A DNA stretch of 64,000 nt. Origin: Patiria miniata (Eukaryota > Echinodermata > Asteroidea > Valvatida > Asterinidae). Of this stretch, positions 58,211-64,000 are shown piece after piece. The stretch is from assembly GCF_015706575.1 (NCBI RefSeq), contig NW_024037072.1:28459162-28523161 (forward strand), in the 5' to 3' direction. Under the pieces are notes generated by a model. It was not told the DNA's origin and did not search any database. It worked only from the letters and a program-made list of their open reading frames with translations. Both the position numbers and the translations under genes were made by a program. Position 1 is the first letter of the stretch; the number at the start of each line of letters is the position of its first letter.

Positions 58211-59173
58211 ATGAATTCTACTTCAGATTTTATTGATTGGGGAGACTACGATTTTTCAACGAGGATTCCGATTTTCAAGTGTAGCATTCTTTGCGTAACA
58301 ACGATTCTCCTTTTGACACTGAACCCACTTTGTCTTCTCGTACTGAGACGTGTTGACAGCATCCAGGACACCACCAAAGTCTTTCTGAGAGCTCTGACAG
58401 CTGCCGATCTTGGAGTTGGGATTTTCTTCGCCCTGCCAATGACATTTGCTGCATTTTACCAGGACTGGCCTTTTGGTGATGCTTTGTGTGGATTGCAAGC
58501 CTTTCTCTTACCCATCAGCTTCAATTTCTCTCCTCTGTCTCTGCTCATGTTGACAGTAGATCGTTACATTTCAGTGGTTCATGCACTCCGCTACCCTTCA
58601 CTTGTAACTGTGAAACGGGCACGAATTGCTGTCATGTCTGTTTTTGCAGCTCTTTTGTTGATATCCATTGGATTCGGCTTTGTAGGTGAATGGTACTTTA
58701 GTTACTCTTCAACATTGCTTTCTTGTGCTTCTTTAAGGCGAACTTTTTTTTACTTGGAGTTCATGCAAGTGATATATTATTGCACAATATTTTCTGCTCT
58801 GCTCACAATTCTGATAACGTACATCAGACTCTTCCTGATTGCCCGACATCACCAACAGCGCATCCATGCTGACAATCCAGCTGCCCTTGAAGGTAATCCA
58901 CCTCATCAGAGACCCAACAATAAGATGCTGTACACATTGCTCATCGTTGCACTGAGCGCATTCGTCTCTGTCCTCTTGCCGGTTTTGTGGTTCATTCTAG
59001 GTCACTTAGACCACACTGGGACGTTTTTCATGCTTGTGCTGCCCATTCTTACAAACAGTTGGCTGAACGTAGTCATCTATTTCTTCAGGAACAAGGACAT
59101 CCGCCAAGCAACCAGAAATCTGCTGAGGACTTACTTCACATCTTTGCAGCAGCATTTTCCATGCAGCTCATAA
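58211..59173 (+). CDS. Class A (rhodopsin-like) GPCR 1, intronless
   Basis: 320 residues with seven hydrophobic segments. N-glycosylation site NST at residue 2. TM1 has the conserved Asn (TLNPLCLLVL). TM2 has LTAADLGVG with Asp2.50. TM3 starts with Cys (ALCGLQAF) and ends in DRY (TVDRYISV). Loop 3 is short (RHHQQRIHADNPAALEGN). TM6 reads AFVSVLLPVLW, so Trp6.48 of CWxP is Leu. TM7 reads SWLNVVIYFFRNKDIR, so NPxxY is NVxIY. Trp4.50 is also absent. A plasma-membrane receptor; ligand and G protein unknown. A polyadenylation signal lies at 59929. It is a tandem paralogue of 60905-61909 and probably lies inside a TARBP1 intron on the same strand. Confidence 0.9.
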   Translation: MNSTSDFIDWGDYDFSTRIPIFKCSILCVTTILLLTLNPLCLLVLRRVDSIQDTTKVFLRALTAADLGVGIFFALPMTFAAFYQDWPFGDALCGLQAFLLPISFNFSPLSLLMLTVDRYISVVHALRYPSLVTVKRARIAVMSVFAALLLISIGFGFVGEWYFSYSSTLLSCASLRRTFFYLEFMQVIYYCTIFSALLTILITYIRLFLIARHHQQRIHADNPAALEGNPPHQRPNNKMLYTLLIVALSAFVSVLLPVLWFILGHLDHTGTFFMLVLPILTNSWLNVVIYFFRNKDIRQATRNLLRTYFTSLQQHFPCSS

Positions 59174-59960
59174 ATTGAACGAAGATATCAGATGAGCACA
59201 ATTCGGTATATTTCAATCAATTTAGCATTCCTATGGTTGACTTTGCAAACCATTCATCCCTCATCTTGCTTTGCATCACCTATGGACTCAACAATTAACA
59301 TTTGAACTAAGAGAGCTAGGTGACAGATACCTGAGCTTCATTGCTGCAGTATATTCGCATTAGCAGGGGCATTCCTGACACTGTGGGTTGTGTGCATTCA
59401 AACAAACATTTGTCATCCAAACTCCGAGTGGAAATTGTCCCAAACATTGGAGCTGTCATGAGTTGGTCTCATAGTGCCATGTACTGGTATACTGTTCCCA
59501 CACAGAGGCCAAAGTTCACGGATGAAGACTTTGGACTGATTTGACGGCATCCGCTTAGTGCACTTTGCAAGCGTTTCTTGTTTAATCCATGATCTCTCTG
59601 TTGAGAAGGAAGAACAAGATAAAAAAAAAATCCTTTTCAAAACAAATTCTTGTTAATGTTCTGAAAGATTTATTTCGAACATATGTTTGGACAACTAGTT
59701 GTAACTGTTTTTAATATTTTTTTTTTTTAATATAAAATGTGTGCTTGGCCAGTTTTAAACAAGTACTGGTACGTTTAATTCGGTCAGGGACCTGCACATC
59801 CCGTTCATAAATACTGTATCGATCAAAAGGTTCAACATTTTTTTATTTCAGGTTTTGTGTAACACCCCCTTGTTTGTTTTTCTGAGACACAATGTCTGTA
59901 AAAGATAGAATATTGTCTAACCGAAGTCAATAAAGGTTGTTTATGTTCTTATTAGCCATT
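59174..59960 (+). other. 3' flank of GPCR 1, duplicated downstream of GPCR 2
   Basis: Presumed 3' UTR and flank. Strings such as CTCATCTTGCTTTGCATCAC and TTTTTCTGAGACACAATG recur after GPCR 2 (62000 and 63944), so the duplication unit included about 0.75 kb beyond the stop. Confidence 0.6.
59929..59934 (+). terminator. AATAAA polyadenylation signal, GPCR 1
   Basis: Canonical hexamer 755 nt after the stop codon, followed by a GT-rich stretch (GGTTGTTTATGTTC). It fits a transcript covering the duplicated 3' flank. Confidence 0.4.
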
Positions 59961-60167
59961 TCAGTCAAGTTGAGACAAAATTAAAGGTCAGGTTTCCAAA
60001 TCGCAGTCATTTTGTCATTTGACATGTTTGATTGGCAGCAAATATCACTTTTTAATTGCAAAGAGGATAACACAAATTGATTGTAATAGGAAGAATATTG
60101 GCTTAAAGCAGCTAATGAAGGTTATTTTCATATCAGCCAAATAGCCAGAGTGTATAAGGCCAGGGCC

Positions 60168-60476
60168 AAGTTCGTGCAAGGACTATAGTTGACCAATGGT
60201 TAACTAATGTTTGCCCGAACTCTGTCTAGTCGACGGTGGTTGACTACGCTAGTCGACTTTTTGGAACCAGCCTACTGGGGTTGGTTGCTTCGCTGGTAAC
60301 CAATAGCCGCGCGCATTCATAATGCTAGCAGAGAGCCAGGATCCAGAAGTTTTGCGATGACATTTTGACCAGCGTTTGACTAGAGACGTTCGCACTTTGC
60401 TATCAGTGCGCAGGCGTAAGGTACGTCACAAATCAACCACTAGTCGACTAATGGTCCTTGCCCGAACTTGGCCCAG
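60168..60476. mobile_element. 309-bp MITE upstream of GPCR 2
   Basis: Ends GGGCCAAGTTCGTGCAAGGA and its near complement TCCTTGCCCGAACTTGGCCC, with arms continuing through GTCGACTA/TAGTCGAC strings. Non-coding. Confidence 0.6.
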
Positions 60477-60904
60477 GTTGCCAAATTGGAGGTAATTTTG
60501 TGATTGATGGCTAAATATAACTTTGTGATTGCAAAGAGGATTCTTTGTGTTCTTAAGATGACAGAAAAACTAAGGCTTAAATGATCAGGGTAGAGCTTGG
60601 CATATGCTGCAGTCTTGGTGTTATCCGATTGGAAGGATGCATGCAGGCAAGAAGTATTCTTGCATATTAGCAAGACATCAGCAGACGGGCGATTAATTTG
60701 CCACAATTAATGTGTGATGCATTATCTGGCCAGCAGGCAGCGCCCAGTTTTGCAGACCGTAGACCATCGGATGGTGATGACATGTTGTTAATCATATTTT
60801 TCAAAAAGAAATTTCATCCTATCCTGAACTAAGAGCGTATTTGAGCAGGAATTTGAAATCCTAAGTTTGCCACGATAGGTTTGGGTTAGTGTATTCTAGC
60901 CACA

Positions 60905-61909
60905 ATGAATTCTACTCCAAATTCTACAGATCTGGGAGACTACAATTTTTCAAGAGCACCGGCATCAACAGACAGTGTAGCAGACAGCCTTAGGATTATC
61001 CAGTGTATCATTCTTGTGGTAACAACGATTCTCCTTTTGACACTAAACCCACTTTGTCTTCTTGTACTGAGACGTGTGGACAGCATCCAGGACACCACCA
61101 AAGTCTTTCTGAGAGCTCTGACAGTTGCCGATCTTGGAGTTGGGATTTTCTTTGCCCTGCCAATGACATTTGCTGCATTTTACCAGGACTGGCCTTTTGG
61201 TGATGCACTGTGTGGATTGCAGGCCTTTATTGTACCCACCATCGTCTTTTTCTCTCCTCTGTCTCTGCTCATGTTGACAGTGGATCGTTACATTTCAGTG
61301 GTTCATGCACTCCGCTACCCTTCACTTGTAACTGTGAAACGGGCGCGAATTGCTATCATGTCTGTTTGGGGGACACTTTTGCTAATAGGAATTGTATACA
61401 ACTTTGTGACAGAATGGCACTTTGAGTACCTGGCCACTTTTTTTGTGTGTGTTTTTATTATACCTGAAGAAGAAACTGGGAACTTGAAGTTCTTTCAAGT
61501 GATATTTGCGTGCACAGTATCATCCGCTCTGCTCACAGTTCTGATAACGTACATCCGACTCTTTCTGATTTCGCGACATCACCAACGGCGCATCCATGCT
61601 GACAATCCAGCTGCCCTTGAAGGTAATCAACCTCTGAGACCCAACAATAAGATGCTGCACACGTTACTCATCGTTGTACTGAGTGCATTCATCTTAAACC
61701 TCTTGCCACTTTTGTGGTTCATTCTCGGTGACATTCTTGCGGACCCCTTTGGAACCTTTTACATGCTTGACCTGCCTATCCTTACTACTAGTTGGTTGAA
61801 CGTGGTTATCTATTTCTTCAGGAGCAAGGACATCCGACAAGCAACCAGAAATCTGCTGAAAACTTACTCCACAGTTGTCCAACGGCATTTTTCATGCAAC
61901 TCAAATTGA
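60905..61909 (+). CDS. Class A (rhodopsin-like) GPCR 2, intronless
   Basis: 334 residues, closely similar to GPCR 1 over TM1-TM3 and TM7, with a longer N-terminus (two NST-type glycosylation sites). Landmarks: LTVADLGVG (TM2), ALCGLQAF (Cys3.25), TVDRYISV (DRY), MSVWGTLL (Trp4.50 kept), AFILNLLPLLW (Trp6.48 is Leu), SWLNVVIYFFRSKDIR (NVxIY in place of NPxxY). The second extracellular loop differs most from GPCR 1 (FVCVFIIPEEETGNLK), so the binding face may have diverged. Single exon, start chosen at the ATG homologous to GPCR 1. Ligand unknown. Confidence 0.9.
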   Translation: MNSTPNSTDLGDYNFSRAPASTDSVADSLRIIQCIILVVTTILLLTLNPLCLLVLRRVDSIQDTTKVFLRALTVADLGVGIFFALPMTFAAFYQDWPFGDALCGLQAFIVPTIVFFSPLSLLMLTVDRYISVVHALRYPSLVTVKRARIAIMSVWGTLLLIGIVYNFVTEWHFEYLATFFVCVFIIPEEETGNLKFFQVIFACTVSSALLTVLITYIRLFLISRHHQRRIHADNPAALEGNQPLRPNNKMLHTLLIVVLSAFILNLLPLLWFILGDILADPFGTFYMLDLPILTTSWLNVVIYFFRSKDIRQATRNLLKTYSTVVQRHFSCNSN

Positions 61910-63599
61910 ATGAAGAAATCAAATGAGCACAATTCTAATATATTTCAACCTCTTCTAACTTTGAGTTCCTATGGTTCACTTGGTAAACCATGCGTCCCTC
62001 ATCTTGCTTTGCATCACCTACGGACTTTAAAATTAACACTTCAACTGACATGACTAAGAGAGAGATGATGGATACCTGAGCTTCATTGCTGCCATACGTT
62101 TGCGTTAGGGGCATTCCTAACGCTGTGGGTTTATGCACATTCAAATGAACATTTTTCATGCATTACATGTACCCAGTAAAAATTAAAAGCATGTAGGCCT
62201 ACCATGTCCTAAACACTGGAGCTGTCATGATTTGGCCTCAGAGTGCCATCTACAATGTACATACTGTTCCGACACTTGGTCATTAGCCTGGGGGTTTGGT
62301 CGGTGTCAAATGTGGGGAATATTGGTCATTCATTGTGTCATTGTGGTTTTTGGCAAGGTACAATGTATGCACCCCTGTACATGTAGTTGGAAAATTTGTG
62401 ATAGCAATGCAGTGGTGGCAGTTGTTTGGGTGCTACATGTATCACTTTTTTTTTTTTAAATAATGGCAGCCAAAACATGCCTGTTACCTCATAAAATTAA
62501 TCTGGTTCAACCTATTGGTGGCCATTTCGAGAAAAAAAAATTAAAAGCGATAACACCCAAAAAACTGCCACTGCTCACACTACAAGGCTATCACACATTT
62601 TCCAATTCTAGTTGTGTATACATACATGTACATGTACCTTGCCAAAAATCACTATGAGCATTGCTCTTTTTGATCGTTCGATACCGCCGCCATACCGATG
62701 GCGCAAACTTTGGACCTAAGCTGATAGCCTACACAGAGACCACAGTTCACTGATGAAGACTTTGTAATGATTTGGCAGCATCCTCTTCTGTGCAGTTTAC
62801 AAGTGTTTCTTGTTTAATCCATGATCTCTCTGTAGGGAAGGAAGAACAAGATTTATAAAAAAAACTCTTTTCAAAAACAAGCTCTTCTGAATGTTCTGAA
62901 AGATTTATTTGAACGTATACATACATGTAGGACAATTGTTAACCAGGGATTATCAAACCTTGGAAACTGTTTAATTTTTCAGTCAGGGGAATACATGTAC
63001 ATGTAAATGTGTGCTTGGCCAGTTTTAAACAAGCACACATGTACCTTTACTTCGGCTATAGTGGCCTGCACATACATGTACATGTATTTATTCAAATTCA
63101 TGAATACCTTTTCGATCAATTAGTCAAATAAGTCAAAAATTGACAAAATTCCAACGATTTGTTCAACAATTTTACTTTGTGTTTTGTGTAATACCCCTTT
63201 GGCCATGTTTATGGTATTATGTTTCAGAGATCAGTGGAGATTGGCATGCGTGCGGCTTGTACATGTACGGTACTATACGATGTGGGGCAGAACACAGCAG
63301 TGCTTTACAGGCAGTTTGAAATCACCCATGTGACCGGTGGTTGTCCAATAGCATTAATGCAGCCAACTTTTGGGTTGCAGTGCCTTTGGTGCACAGGGAT
63401 ATTTATGAGAAGACCTCTTGTCTTGTGCATTTATTGTCTTACTGATATCGGATCTTTTACATCTGAAAGACAGCCTAATCAGTAGGCCTATAGAAAGAAA
63501 TGCATTCATCAGGGTTTCAAACCTTTAAATTGACAATCTCATTGATACTGAGGAATTACACCTACATTCCTTTTTGTGAAAGGAGACTTGTGGAATATA
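61910..63599 (+). other. 3' flank of GPCR 2, expanded copy of GPCR 1 flank
   Basis: Homologous in pieces to 59174-59960 but about 2 kb long because of inserted AT-rich and TACATGTA-rich sequence (for example around 62300-62720 and 62990-63080). No gene recognised. Confidence 0.5.
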
Positions 63600-63787
63600 C
63601 AGGCCCGTCACCAGCCCTGAACATGGGGGGATGAGGGGGGGCATATACCAACTAGGGGGCCCACTACTTTAGAAAACCCCCAAAATACATACATGTAGGC
63701 CCTATACATGTACCGTATGTATGGCTTTTGCCGTGGGGGGGGGGGGGGGGGAGTGCTCCCCCCCCCCCCCCCTTGGCGACGGGCCTG
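63600..63787. mobile_element. 188-bp hAT-like MITE with perfect 8-bp target duplication
   Basis: Ends CAGGCCCGTCACC and GGCGACGGGCCTG, flanked by GGAATATA on both sides (63592-63599 and 63788-63795). The interior has a run of about 18 G, then AGTGCT, then about 16 C, a potential G:C hairpin. The 8-bp duplication and CAG...CTG tips identify the hAT superfamily. Confidence 0.8.
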
Positions 63788-63795
63788 GGAATATA

Positions 63796-64000
63796 AGGGG
63801 TCAAATAAAGTCACATCCAAATTGACTTACAAATGTAGATGCACCCTTTATGATAGGAATCGTACAACAACAATGTATGTCAATGTTTCTTTTATCAGAT
63901 ACATGTACCAGTACATTAGTGAGAGTGGCACTTTTTCATTCTTTGTTTTTCTGAGACACAATGCTTGTAAACAGGTAAAAGATAGAATATTGACTAACAG
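63796..64000 (+). other. Distal end of the duplicated GPCR flank
   Basis: TTTTTCTGAGACACAATGCT and AAAGATAGAATATTGACTAA match the end of the GPCR 1 flank (59876-59920), so the duplicated unit reaches at least the window edge. Confidence 0.5.

Overview
This is invertebrate nuclear DNA: AT-rich, with short coding exons, GT/AG introns of a few hundred bases and dense small repeats. The gene types and the abundant TACATGTA-type palindromic tracts fit a marine deuterostome, perhaps an echinoderm. That placement is inference from general knowledge, not proof.

Left, minus strand (about 759-28940). One very large multi-exon gene runs off the left edge. Reading splice sites by hand and keeping phase gives 41 coding exons and about 2,087 codons. 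They encode a basic SPKK-rich N-terminus, a long ankyrin region, a WGR domain and most of a PARP regulatory (helical) domain. The ADP-ribosyl-transferase domain would lie left of base 1. This is the ankyrin-WGR-PARP architecture of nematode PME-5, not tankyrase (no SAM, WGR present). A non-coding leader exon may lie near 32.0 kb.

Middle (about 29-45 kb). Between this gene and a divergent plus-strand gene lies a nest of five inverted-repeat elements with different sequences: 29087-29506, 33466-34250, 36261-42025, 42241-43572 and 43867-44706. Most have arms built of short tandem or palindromic units. Several have visible target-site duplications, including a clean 9-bp one around the 840-bp near-perfect palindrome at 43867-44706. 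The 5.8-kb element encloses a few exon-like segments that I cannot identify.

Right, plus strand (45579-53646, perhaps to 53781). Eight phase-consistent exons encode the N-terminal helical half of a TARBP1-like protein (tRNA Gm18 methyltransferase family). The catalytic SpoU/TrmD-like part is not in the window. Downstream, on the same strand and probably inside a long TARBP1 intron, are two intact intronless class A GPCR genes (58211-59173 and 60905-61909) and a decayed, 5'-truncated third copy (about 56415-56975). The GPCR duplication includes the 3' flank. Both receptors lack the usual CWxP tryptophan and NPxxY proline.

Repeats in introns and gaps include mariner-like (TA), hAT-like (8-bp duplication), piggyBac-like (TTAA) and other inverted-repeat MITEs, two tRNA-derived SINE copies, LINE-like 3' tails, a Penelope/hammerhead-like foldback family and minisatellites. 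No rRNA, genuine tRNA gene, CRISPR array or bacterial feature was seen.
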